Assembly (NCBI RefSeq): GCF_003634935.1
Contig: NZ_RBXO01000001.1
Span: 496,001 to 560,000, forward strand
Reading direction: 5' to 3'
DNA from: Saccharothrix australiensis
GTDB taxonomy: Bacteria > Actinomycetota > Actinomycetes > Mycobacteriales > Pseudonocardiaceae
DNA: 64,000 bases
Shown: positions 28,801-35,327 of the stretch, one piece after another
How positions within the stretch are numbered: the first letter of the stretch is position 1
How the letters are laid out: the number at the start of each line of letters is the position of its first letter
Program-made: the position numbers and the translations under genes
The notes under the pieces: generated by a model
The model's input: the letters and a program-made list of their open reading frames with translations, nothing else
What the model was told of the DNA's origin: nothing
Database searches by the model: none

Positions 28801-29176
28801 CTACAAGCCCGTCGTGGTGGGACCGTGGAAGTTGTCGGAAAGTCAGCAGAACCTGATCCGGGCCGTGCGCGGGGACGACCGCTCGCAGACCATCCTCGTG
28901 GAGCCCGGCCCGGAGGTGGCCGACCCGTGGACGGACCAGCCCGGTGCGCCGGGTGCGCCCGGTGACGCCGGTGACCCCGGTGTGCTCGGTGACCCCGGTG
29001 CGGCGGGCGGTCCCGACCAGCCCGGCGCGGGTCAGCCCCGCGCGTTCGGGGTCGCCGGCAAGGACGGCGGGCTCGCCGACACCGGCGCGAGCGTGATCGG
29101 CCTCGGCCTGCTGGGCGGACTGGCGCTGGTGCTCGGGTTCGTCGTGGTGGTGGCGAGCCGACGCCGCACGGCGTGA
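25844..29176 (+). CDS. sortase-anchored surface protein with PET-rich stalk and SdrD-type repeats
   Basis: This 1110-aa exported protein starts at TTG 25844, set by AGGGGG at 25831-25836 and a signal peptide (residues 10-40). Residues 45-125 are an E/T/P/G stalk built from repeated ETP-type units. At least two repeated modules follow. Each has a CARDB/DUF11-like part (VTASFDRATYPVDADI, VTASFDKDAYDVRDVV, IEFDKESYDQHERV) and an SdrD-B-like part (FVDANGNGQVDAGEGQGGL, YGDANGNGSFDQGEGLPGI). A collagen-like GxPGxPGD stretch precedes LADTG, a hydrophobic helix and RRR, a sorting signal of the class E (LAxTG) type. It should be a cell-wall stalk or adhesin. No sortase is in the window. Confidence 0.85.
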   Translation: MSSSSAAARPKTGARLARAVTAGAVALVVALGGQTAWAQDVEPTPPAGTPTGTPTGAPEAPASEAPRETPSETPSETPRETPAGTPAETPVETPAESPAEKPAETPVGTPAEKPAETPAGTPGGTSPTTGTIPDEAQAEIHRQDVEAQAPPRVADLRVTASFDRATYPVDADIAIRVTVENVGPVAATDVRLRDTTNLSLKSGELDLRRVPGPVIGPGERRTYDLVARQDHVSPVNPEEVYFQVSAGQGAQQWPNADPTPNDNSARITARVPREFGSVDAVVFVDANGNGQVDAGEGQGGLSFVADGGSSTKRVGGATSPTGTVRFTNVTAGHYRLTIGSSSSISKVPAPGSGEFDVVGGRTTTVLVPLVEPVSSVLVPRVEFLNDPFVNAGDQVQVRVTLKNSGSAPLTGVVAVCNQNSSTPGLTGTGPGWAALHPDGPGVTLAAGETKQLVVTDVVPQAAADYGSLYVGCDFGNDGRNTAGYRGASDFADVNGKYGKVTGTLLLDDGAAERPLAGTRVVALDQRTGLWAAETTTDDKGAWRFDRVVAGPTRFVVPGEFKPREGAELVADVVAGRTAAVTFRLVPGPRWDVPAHSPKVEVTASFDKDAYDVRDVVTARIRIANNGTGGPERIFYAEDREATTLEYERGQWGVLGGSYSSPGMDLWPGQVHEVTITGTIRQWSTGGAVRLKGWLGYPFPGQPASRAFDLSAKVVFRTGDADVLVYGDANGNGSFDQGEGLPGIGLYFQGGLPNRTSEGRTDDAGRFRLKDAPAGVHEAQVRTEGTGWARPSDYYGQFTVEPGQAPQVELRLVRPLSDVLHAAIEFDKESYDQHERVGVKITLTNDGPELPVRMHCGGELPAPDMGPEWGPFAPGGTGVVLKAGETREFQVVTTIPDYAADHGLLSLTCGFGPGNSWGDGHPEANDLAKVTGVTTTVNAEVLTGDYPFTRVPDVTVVLVDLFSGKPVARSVADGAGTITFPDLKTGLYKPVVVGPWKLSESQQNLIRAVRGDDRSQTILVEPGPEVADPWTDQPGAPGAPGDAGDPGVLGDPGAAGGPDQPGAGQPRAFGVAGKDGGLADTGASVIGLGLLGGLALVLGFVVVVASRRRTA

Positions 29177-29193
29177 GGACCCGGTAGGACGGC

Positions 29194-29229
29194 GACGGGG
29201 CGTGGCGCGAACGGGCGCCGCGCCCCGTC
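29194..29229 (+). terminator. hairpin after the surface protein gene
   Basis: A 15-bp stem (29194-29208 with 29215-29229, one G-T pair) with a 6-base loop starts 18 bases after the stop. There is no T run. Confidence 0.65.
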
Positions 29230-29270
29230 CCGGTGTCACGGGCGCCACACCGCGCCCCGCCGCGCACGGT

Positions 29271-29285
29271 GTTAGCGTCGCTAAC
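29271..29285. promoter_or_regulatory. palindromic operator candidate before tauE
   Basis: GTTAGCGTCGCTAAC is a perfect 7+1+7 palindrome 28 bases before the permease start. Such dyads are common operators for TetR or GntR repressors in actinomycetes. No regulator gene is adjacent. Confidence 0.55.
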
Positions 29286-29312
29286 CAACTGCGCAGTGGG
29301 GGAGAGGTGGCC

Positions 29313-30062
29313 GTGACGACGCTGGAGGTGATCCTCGTCGTCCTCGCCGGGGTCTTCGCGGGCGGCATCAACACCGTGGTCGGCTCGGGCACGCTGGTGA
29401 CGTTCCCCGTGCTGCTGGCCGTCGGCTTCCCGCCGGTCACCGCGAACGTGTCCAACAGCCTCGGCCTGGTGCCCGGCTCGTTCAGCGGCGCGGTCGGGTA
29501 CCGCCGCGAGCTGGTCGGCCAGGGACCGCGGGTCAAGCGGCTGCTGCCCGCCTCGCTGCTCGGCGGCGTGGTGGGCGCGATCCTGCTGATCAAGCTGCCG
29601 GAGGACGCGTTCGCCGCGATCGTCCCGGTGCTCATCGCGATCGCCCTCGTCCTGGTGGTCGCCCAGCCGTGGCTCAACCGCAAGCTCGCCGAGCGCGAAC
29701 GGCACGAGCACGGCGGCGTCGCGCTGTGGATCGGCGTGTTCCTCGGCGGCATCTACGGCGGCTACTTCGGCGCCGCGCAGGGCGTGCTCGTCATGGGGCT
29801 GATGGGCGTCCTCATGAACGAGCACATCCAGCGCATGAACGCCCTGAAGAACGTGCTCACCGCGTTCGTCAACCTGATCGCGGGCGTGCTGTTCATCTTC
29901 ATCGCCGACGTCGCGTGGGACGCCGTGCTGGCGCTCGCCGTCGGCTCGGTGATCGGCGGCCAGATCGGCGCGAAGGTCGGCCGCCGGCTCCCACCCACCG
30001 TGCTGCGCGCGGTGATCGTGCTGGTGGGAGCCGTGGCCATCGTGCAGATCCTGACCCGCTGA
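29313..30062 (+). CDS. TauE/SafE-family anion permease
   Basis: This 249-aa membrane protein has about seven to eight hydrophobic segments and the duplicated family motifs GGINTVVGSGTLVTFPVLL and GGIYGGYFGAAQGV. TauE/SafE proteins export sulfite, sulfoacetate or related organic anions. GTG 29313 is preferred over GTG 29307 for spacing to GGGGGAGAGG. A palindrome at 29271-29285 lies in the promoter and implies repressor control. It converges with hisC, 9 bases away. Confidence 0.9.
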   Translation: MTTLEVILVVLAGVFAGGINTVVGSGTLVTFPVLLAVGFPPVTANVSNSLGLVPGSFSGAVGYRRELVGQGPRVKRLLPASLLGGVVGAILLIKLPEDAFAAIVPVLIAIALVLVVAQPWLNRKLAERERHEHGGVALWIGVFLGGIYGGYFGAAQGVLVMGLMGVLMNEHIQRMNALKNVLTAFVNLIAGVLFIFIADVAWDAVLALAVGSVIGGQIGAKVGRRLPPTVLRAVIVLVGAVAIVQILTR

Positions 30063-30071
30063 CCGGCCTGC

Positions 30072-31139
30072 CTACCGCGCGAACGACCTGGCCGCGGCCA
30101 GGAACGCCTCGTTCTCGTCCGGCTCGCCGATGGTGACCCGCGCGCCGTCACCCGCGAACGCCCGCACGACCACCTTCTGCGCCAGGCAGTGCTCGTTGAA
30201 CTCGGCCGTCCGCTCGCCCAGCGGCAGCCACACGAAGTTCGCCTGCGACTCCGGCACCTCGTACCCGGCGGCTTGCAGCTCGCCGCGCACCCGGCCCCGC
30301 TCCGCCACGATCGCGCGGCACCGGGCCAGCAGCTCGTCCTCGGCGTCCAGCGACGCCAGGGCCGCCGCTTGCGCCAGCGCGTTCACGCTGAACGGCACGT
30401 AGACCTTGCGCAGCGTCTCCGCCACCTCCGGCGAGCCCACGGCGTACCCGACCCGCAGCCCGGCCAGGCCGTACGCCTTCGAGAACGTCCGCAGCACCGC
30501 CACGTTGTCCCGCCCGGCCGCCCACTGGGCCTTCGCCAGCTCCACGCCGTCCGGCACGTCCGGGTCGTCCACGAACTCCTTGTACGCCTCGTCGATCACC
30601 ACCAGCGTCTCGGCGGGCACCTGCTCGATGAACCGCTCGATCTCGGCCCGCCGCAGCGCGGTCCCGGTCGGGTTGTTCGGGTTGCACACGAAGACCAGGC
30701 GCGTCCTCGGCGTGATGGCGGCGGCCATCGCGGCCAGGTCCAGGCCGTGACCCGCGGTGAGCGGCACCCTGCTCCGGCCCGCGCCGACGACGGCGGTGAT
30801 GATCGGGTACGCCTCGAACGAGCGCCACGGGAACACCACCTCGTCCGCCTCGGTGCAGGTCGCCTGGACCAACTGCTGGCACAGCGTCACCGAGCCGCAG
30901 CCCACGGCCAGCTGTCCGGTGGGGACGTCGAGCTTGTCGCCCAGCCTCGCCACGAGTTCGGTGGCGGCGGTGTCGGGGTAGCGGTTCACGGCGGTGGCCG
31001 CGTCCGCGATCGCCCGCACCACGCTGGGCAGCGGTCCGGCCGACACCTCGTTGCTGGCCAGCTTGATGGCGCCCGTAACGGTTTTGCCGGGCACGTAACT
31101 GGGTAGCGCGGAGAGGTCTGCGCGGGTTCGCACGGTCAT
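30072..31139 (-). CDS. pat: histidinol-phosphate/aromatic aminotransferase (HisC2/Pat type)
   Basis: This 355-aa fold-type I PLP enzyme has [16 protein letters not shown] at the N-terminus, [11 protein letters not shown] for the substrate/PLP region and [18 protein letters not shown] with the Schiff-base lysine. Motif order and length fit HisC2/Pat proteins, which act on phenylpyruvate or other aromatic keto acids; plain HisC is the alternative. No his genes are adjacent, and tyrA occurs elsewhere in this window, so an aromatic amino acid role is favoured. ATG follows GGAAGGAG by 7 bases. Confidence 0.85.
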   Translation of the reverse strand: MTVRTRADLSALPSYVPGKTVTGAIKLASNEVSAGPLPSVVRAIADAATAVNRYPDTAATELVARLGDKLDVPTGQLAVGCGSVTLCQQLVQATCTEADEVVFPWRSFEAYPIITAVVGAGRSRVPLTAGHGLDLAAMAAAITPRTRLVFVCNPNNPTGTALRRAEIERFIEQVPAETLVVIDEAYKEFVDDPDVPDGVELAKAQWAAGRDNVAVLRTFSKAYGLAGLRVGYAVGSPEVAETLRKVYVPFSVNALAQAAALASLDAEDELLARCRAIVAERGRVRGELQAAGYEVPESQANFVWLPLGERTAEFNEHCLAQKVVVRAFAGDGARVTIGEPDENEAFLAAARSFAR

Positions 31140-31257
31140 CCAGGGACTCCTTCCGGTTCTGAGCTGGACGTTAGCCGCTCAAGACCCGGATGGGGCATAC
31201 CCGCCGTCTGGTTGCTCACGTTGACTGCTGTTCACCCCAACGTGGAAGGGTTGCGCC

Positions 31258-31941
31258 ATGACACCTACCCGCACCGAGACGCTCTCGCTCACCGACGGCC
31301 GCACGTTGCGGCTGACCGTCGCGGAGCCGGAGAACGTCGTCCGCGGCGGCCTCGTCGTGCTGCACGAGGCGCGCGGGGTGACCGGCGCCGTCCGGGGCCT
31401 GGTGAGCGGGCTCGCCGCCGAGGGGTGGCTCGCCGTCGCGCCGCACCTCTACCACGGTGCCGAGGACGAGCCCGCCGACGCGGCGGAGCGGGTCAGCGAG
31501 CTGTCGGGCGAGTCCGTGCTGGCCGACACGGACGTGGCGTTCGTCTGGCTGGGGCAGCGCGGGGTGAGCGCGGACCGGCTCGGCGTCATGGGTTTCGACC
31601 TCGGCGGATCGGTCGCGATGGTGGTTGCGGGAAGCCGAAGCATCGGCGCGGCGGTCACCGTGGGTGGCGGCGGCATCCTCGAACCGCTCTCCGACGGGCT
31701 GCCGTCGCTGGTGCAGGTCGCGGAGGAGCTGGCGTGCCCGTGGTTGGGGCTCTACGGCGACGACGACGCCCAGATCCCGTTCAGCGACGTGGAGAAGCTG
31801 CGGGACGCCGCGGCCGCCGCGCCGGTCGCGACCGACGTGGTGAGGTTCGAGCACACCAGCCACCGGTTCGACACCCGGCCGGACGCGAGCGCTGAGGCGT
31901 GGCAGCGGGCCCTGAACTGGTTCGATTCACACCTCCGTTAG
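31258..31941 (+). CDS. dienelactone hydrolase-family protein with Asp at the nucleophile position
   Basis: This 227-aa alpha/beta hydrolase is shaped like dienelactone hydrolase: LVVLHEARGVTGAVRGL, AEGWLAVAPHLYHGA, GDDDAQIP (the acid) and a late FEHTSHRFD with the histidine. The nucleophile elbow reads MGFDLGGS, so the usual Cys of GFCxGG is replaced by Asp (GAC in the DNA). Asp is the nucleophile in dehalogenases and epoxide hydrolases but not in DLH enzymes. Either the chemistry differs or the protein is not a hydrolase. It is divergent from pat across 118 bases. Confidence 0.82.
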   Translation: MTPTRTETLSLTDGRTLRLTVAEPENVVRGGLVVLHEARGVTGAVRGLVSGLAAEGWLAVAPHLYHGAEDEPADAAERVSELSGESVLADTDVAFVWLGQRGVSADRLGVMGFDLGGSVAMVVAGSRSIGAAVTVGGGGILEPLSDGLPSLVQVAEELACPWLGLYGDDDAQIPFSDVEKLRDAAAAAPVATDVVRFEHTSHRFDTRPDASAEAWQRALNWFDSHLR

Positions 31942-32073
31942 AGCGTCTTCCCAGCGGCTTGGAACCGAACCGGCCACCGGGTACATCTAAGGGACGCGTC
32001 CGGACGCCGATGCGGACGCCGCTGGGTAACGCGCGGCGCGGCTGCGGCGAAGACCGCAGTGCAGGGGGTAATG

Positions 32074-33018
32074 ATGAGCGATGGCAACACCGTTTCACTG
32101 ACGCAGCCCGCACCGGTGCCCGCACCGCACCAGGCGGCGGTCCCGGCTGCCGACACCTCGACCACGCAGGTCATCACGCCCGACGTGCTGGCGTCCCTGG
32201 TGCCGTCCGCGCCGCACCCGGTGGTCACGTTCCCGGCGGACACGGTCACGCTGCCGTCGCCGGTCCCACCCGCGACGCCCCCTCCCGAGACGATTCCCGC
32301 CGCCACGGCCCCGGAGCCGGTCGCTCACGGGACGATCGCGCCGGGCGCGGTTCCCCCGGAGGCGGTTCCCCCGGACCCCGATCCGACGACGGGGGCACCA
32401 CCGGTCCACGAGACGACGCCCGGGGCCACGGCCCCGCCGCTCGTGCCGCCGACGCCGGGCGCGGAACCGACGGCCCCGGTGACGACCGGCCCCGTGACGT
32501 CCGCACCGGCGGGCGACGCCGCGTCCACGGGTCCGGCCACCGCGCCCGCCACCGCGCCGTCCGACCCGGTCACGACCCAGGTCGTCCCGCCGGAGACGTC
32601 CGCCAAGCCGAGCTTCACCGCCGCCGCGCAGACCGACCTGGCGAAGGCGACCACCGCGCTGGACGCGGTGGACAAGCGGCAGGTCGAGCTCGACCTGGAC
32701 AAGCAGGCGCTGCAAGACCTGCTCGCGATGATCCGCCAGGCGCGGAACCTGGTCGACAACGTGCACTACAACGCGGTCAACAACCTGGACGTCGAACTCC
32801 AGTTCGGCCGGAACTGGGTCGGTGAGGCGATCAGCAGGCGGCTGCGGGAGGTGGCGGTCGGCGACGAAGCGTCGGCGGTCTCCGTGATCGGCGACTTCAT
32901 GAAGGTGCTGTTCGAGGTCGAGGAGACCATCCGCGACGCGGCGCGCAACCTCGAAGAGGCCGACGACGACGCGGCGGAAGCCTTCAACTCGGTCGCGGAG
33001 GAGGTCAAGGGCTCGTGA
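32074..33018 (+). CDS. proline-rich ESX-associated protein with helical C-terminus
   Basis: This is a 314-aa protein. ATG 32074 gives 5 bases spacing to AGGGGG; ATG 32071 is only 2 away. Residues 1-175 are a disordered P/A/T-rich stretch. Residues 175-314 are long amphipathic helices (LAKATTALDAVDKRQVELDL, VHYNAVNNLDVELQFGRNW, IRDAARNLEEADDDAAEAF) like the helical bundles of WXG100-type partners. Its stop overlaps the start of the PPE-like gene as GTGA and espG follows, so it probably acts with them in type VII secretion. No clear WXG motif is visible. Confidence 0.7.
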   Translation: MSDGNTVSLTQPAPVPAPHQAAVPAADTSTTQVITPDVLASLVPSAPHPVVTFPADTVTLPSPVPPATPPPETIPAATAPEPVAHGTIAPGAVPPEAVPPDPDPTTGAPPVHETTPGATAPPLVPPTPGAEPTAPVTTGPVTSAPAGDAASTGPATAPATAPSDPVTTQVVPPETSAKPSFTAAAQTDLAKATTALDAVDKRQVELDLDKQALQDLLAMIRQARNLVDNVHYNAVNNLDVELQFGRNWVGEAISRRLREVAVGDEASAVSVIGDFMKVLFEVEETIRDAARNLEEADDDAAEAFNSVAEEVKGS

Positions 33019-34388
33019 GCGACGACAGGCGCGGCGGTCCGGGCGGCCAGGGCCAGTACGGCCAAGGCGGTCAGCAGGGCGGGCACGGCGGGAACGGCCA
33101 CCAGGACGTGCCGAGCGACCTCGGCCAGAAGGTCGACTGGATGGCGTTCTCCCACCAGGCCCTCTACGACATGGTGCACACCGGCGTCGACCTCCAGGCG
33201 GCCGGTTCCGCGCAGGCGAACTGGGCGTCCGTCGGCAAGGCCCTCGGCGAGGTGCAGGAGCTGCTGGCCAAGGCGATCGCCCAGTCCCAGCAGGCGTGGG
33301 CGGGCGAATCGGCCGACCTCGCGCGGGAAGCCCTCGAATCGGTGGAGAAGTGGGCGCTGCACACCAGCGACCACGCCGAGAACGTGGCCAAGTGCATCGG
33401 CGACGAGATCCAGCACGTGCAGACGGCGCGCGAGATGATGCCCGCGCCCGTGCCCGCGCCGCCGGTCGTGGAGCCGGTCGCGGGCGCTCCCGGCGGGTCC
33501 GCCGGCGCGGCCGGTGCCGCCGCGGGCGGGGCGATCGGCGCGCAACCGCAGGCGGACACCCGCACACCGCCCGCGCTGCGCCCGCCGAGCCCCGGCTCGC
33601 ACGGCCTGGCGACCGACGTCGGCTTCGCACCGGTGGGCGGCGCGGGCACCGCGCCGCGCGGCGCCGTGCCGTCGAGCCCGTTCACCGGCCTGGAGTCGGT
33701 GTCCGCGCCGGTCGTCGACTCGGTGCTCACCGCCGACGCCACGCACCGGCAGGCGGCCGAGGTGATGGCGATGTTCCAGCAGAACTCCTACGCCGTCGAC
33801 CGGACCGTCCCGTCGTTCAGCCCGCCGACCAACCCGGTCGCGCCGCCGCCCCCGGTGGTCCAGCCGACCCCGGTGCCGGTCCCGGTGACGCCGCCCGTCG
33901 ACGGCGGTCCGGGCGTGGTGCCCACCTCGCCACAGCAGCAACAGCAACAGCAGCAGTCCTCCGAGCGGGGGGCGACCACCTCGCAGCACCAGCAGCGCGG
34001 CCGTGCCGGCGGAGGTGGCGGGCTCGGCGGCTTCCCGTCCGGTCGCCGGGGGATGCCCGTGCCGATCGGGGCGAGCGGCGGTGGCGGTGGTGGCGGCTCG
34101 GCCCCGCTGGGCTCGCCCGGTTCGACCAGCGGCACGCTGGGCGCGGAGCCCGGTGGCCGCGCGGCGGCCGGCGCGAACCCCGGCAGCGTGACCGGCCAGT
34201 TCCAGTCCGCCAAGGCCGTGACGCCGCACTCGGGCATGATCGGCGCCGCGCCGATCGCCGCGCCGCCGCCCCTGGCCGCGTCGCCCGGCGGTGGCGCGAA
34301 CGAGCGCAGCCGGCCGGGCTACCTGGAGGACGACGACAACGTGTTCGGCGTCGACCGCAAGGCCGCGCCACCGGTGATCGGCCTGTGA
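33015..34388 (+). CDS. PPE/WXG100-like secreted protein with Gly/Pro-rich tail
   Basis: Of 457 aa, residues 35-150 form an alpha-helical hairpin domain of PPE/WXG100 type (VDWMAFSHQALYDMVHTGVD, SQQAWAGESADLAREALES). Residues 150-430 are low-complexity G, P, A and Q, including an 8-residue Gln run near residue 310 and two Gly runs. The C-terminal EDDDNVFGVDRKAAPPVIGL is a compact, more conserved-looking end. It is translationally coupled to both neighbours by GTGA overlaps. PPE-type proteins are secreted by ESX systems and need EspG, which is the next gene. Confidence 0.75.
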   Translation: MSDDRRGGPGGQGQYGQGGQQGGHGGNGHQDVPSDLGQKVDWMAFSHQALYDMVHTGVDLQAAGSAQANWASVGKALGEVQELLAKAIAQSQQAWAGESADLAREALESVEKWALHTSDHAENVAKCIGDEIQHVQTAREMMPAPVPAPPVVEPVAGAPGGSAGAAGAAAGGAIGAQPQADTRTPPALRPPSPGSHGLATDVGFAPVGGAGTAPRGAVPSSPFTGLESVSAPVVDSVLTADATHRQAAEVMAMFQQNSYAVDRTVPSFSPPTNPVAPPPPVVQPTPVPVPVTPPVDGGPGVVPTSPQQQQQQQQSSERGATTSQHQQRGRAGGGGGLGGFPSGRRGMPVPIGASGGGGGGGSAPLGSPGSTSGTLGAEPGGRAAAGANPGSVTGQFQSAKAVTPHSGMIGAAPIAAPPPLAASPGGGANERSRPGYLEDDDNVFGVDRKAAPPVIGL

Positions 34389-35167
34389 CCGAGCGCGTCT
34401 TCCGGCTGAGCGCCGTGGAGTTCTTCCTGCTCTGGCAGGCGGTCCACCGCGACGAACACCCGGTCCCGCTCGGCACGCGGCACTACGGGCACACCCGGGG
34501 GGAGCGGGCGCGGTTGGTCGAGACCGCGTCCCGCGCCCTGTTCGCCCGCGGCCTCGGCACCGTGCAGCGACCCGACGAGGAGCTGTACGGGGTGCTGCGG
34601 TCGTTGGCCGAGTTCGAGATCGGCCTGGAACTGGTGTTCACGCGCAACGGCGAGCAGGCGCGCGGCCTGGCCACCGCCGCGTGGCACGGCGCGTTCGCGG
34701 GCCGCGTCGGCGACCAGGTCCAGGTGACCGGCTTCCGGCCGACGGCGCTGGCCGCCCGGACCGTGGCGACCCTGCCGCCCGCGCCGCCCGGCACCGGCCG
34801 TTCGGTGAACGTGCGGTGGGACGACTACCTGGCGGCCGGCGCGGCGGGCGTCACCGACGGCACCCAGGGCTTCCTGGACGTGCTGCGCGGTGTCGGTATG
34901 CGCGAGCCCGAGGCGAACACGCTGATGCGCGCCGTGACCACGCGCAGCGGCGGTGGCCAGGTGGCCGTGATCGCCCGCAACCGCAACGGCTACCTGCACC
35001 CGACCGGTGCGGCGATCTCGTGGCTGGACACCGCCGAGGGGCGTTACGTGGTGCGGCGCGACGGCGCGTGGATGGTGGTCGCGCCGACCGACGCGCCGCG
35101 GCTGACGTCGGCAGTGGAGCAGATGATCGCGACGGCCGGCCACGGCCAGGGCGTGTCCGCGTACTGA
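34385..35167 (+). CDS. espG: EspG-family ESX secretion chaperone
   Basis: This 260-aa protein resembles EspG: N-terminal FRLSAVEFFLLWQAV, a central strand-rich region, and a C-terminal GVGMREPEANTLMRAVTTRS helix followed by the GYLHPTGAAISWLDTAEGRY sheet. EspG is a cytoplasmic chaperone that binds the helical tips of PPE proteins and delivers them to the ESX ATPase. The gene overlaps the PPE-like gene as GTGA, which supports a chaperone-client pair. No EccC, EccD, EccB or mycosin gene is in the window, so export must use a system elsewhere. Confidence 0.85.
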   Translation: MTERVFRLSAVEFFLLWQAVHRDEHPVPLGTRHYGHTRGERARLVETASRALFARGLGTVQRPDEELYGVLRSLAEFEIGLELVFTRNGEQARGLATAAWHGAFAGRVGDQVQVTGFRPTALAARTVATLPPAPPGTGRSVNVRWDDYLAAGAAGVTDGTQGFLDVLRGVGMREPEANTLMRAVTTRSGGGQVAVIARNRNGYLHPTGAAISWLDTAEGRYVVRRDGAWMVVAPTDAPRLTSAVEQMIATAGHGQGVSAY

Positions 35168-35327
35168 CGTCCGGGTCCCACGGCACCGGTCGCGGCTCGT
35201 GGAGCCCTCCTGCCCGATCTCCGGGCCGCACCACGTCGCCCGTGGTGCCCGCCGCCGGCCCCGACCGCCGTGATGTGTGGACGTCGCCTGTGGTTCCGCG
35301 CGCCCCGATGGGCTAGGAACTGTGGTT

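Noticed and set aside
23207..29752. 2181-aa open frame on the minus strand
   Set aside because: It is a GC-bias shadow of the nucleotidase, marR, tRNA and surface-protein genes; composition is Arg/His/Gln/Pro-rich and matches no family.
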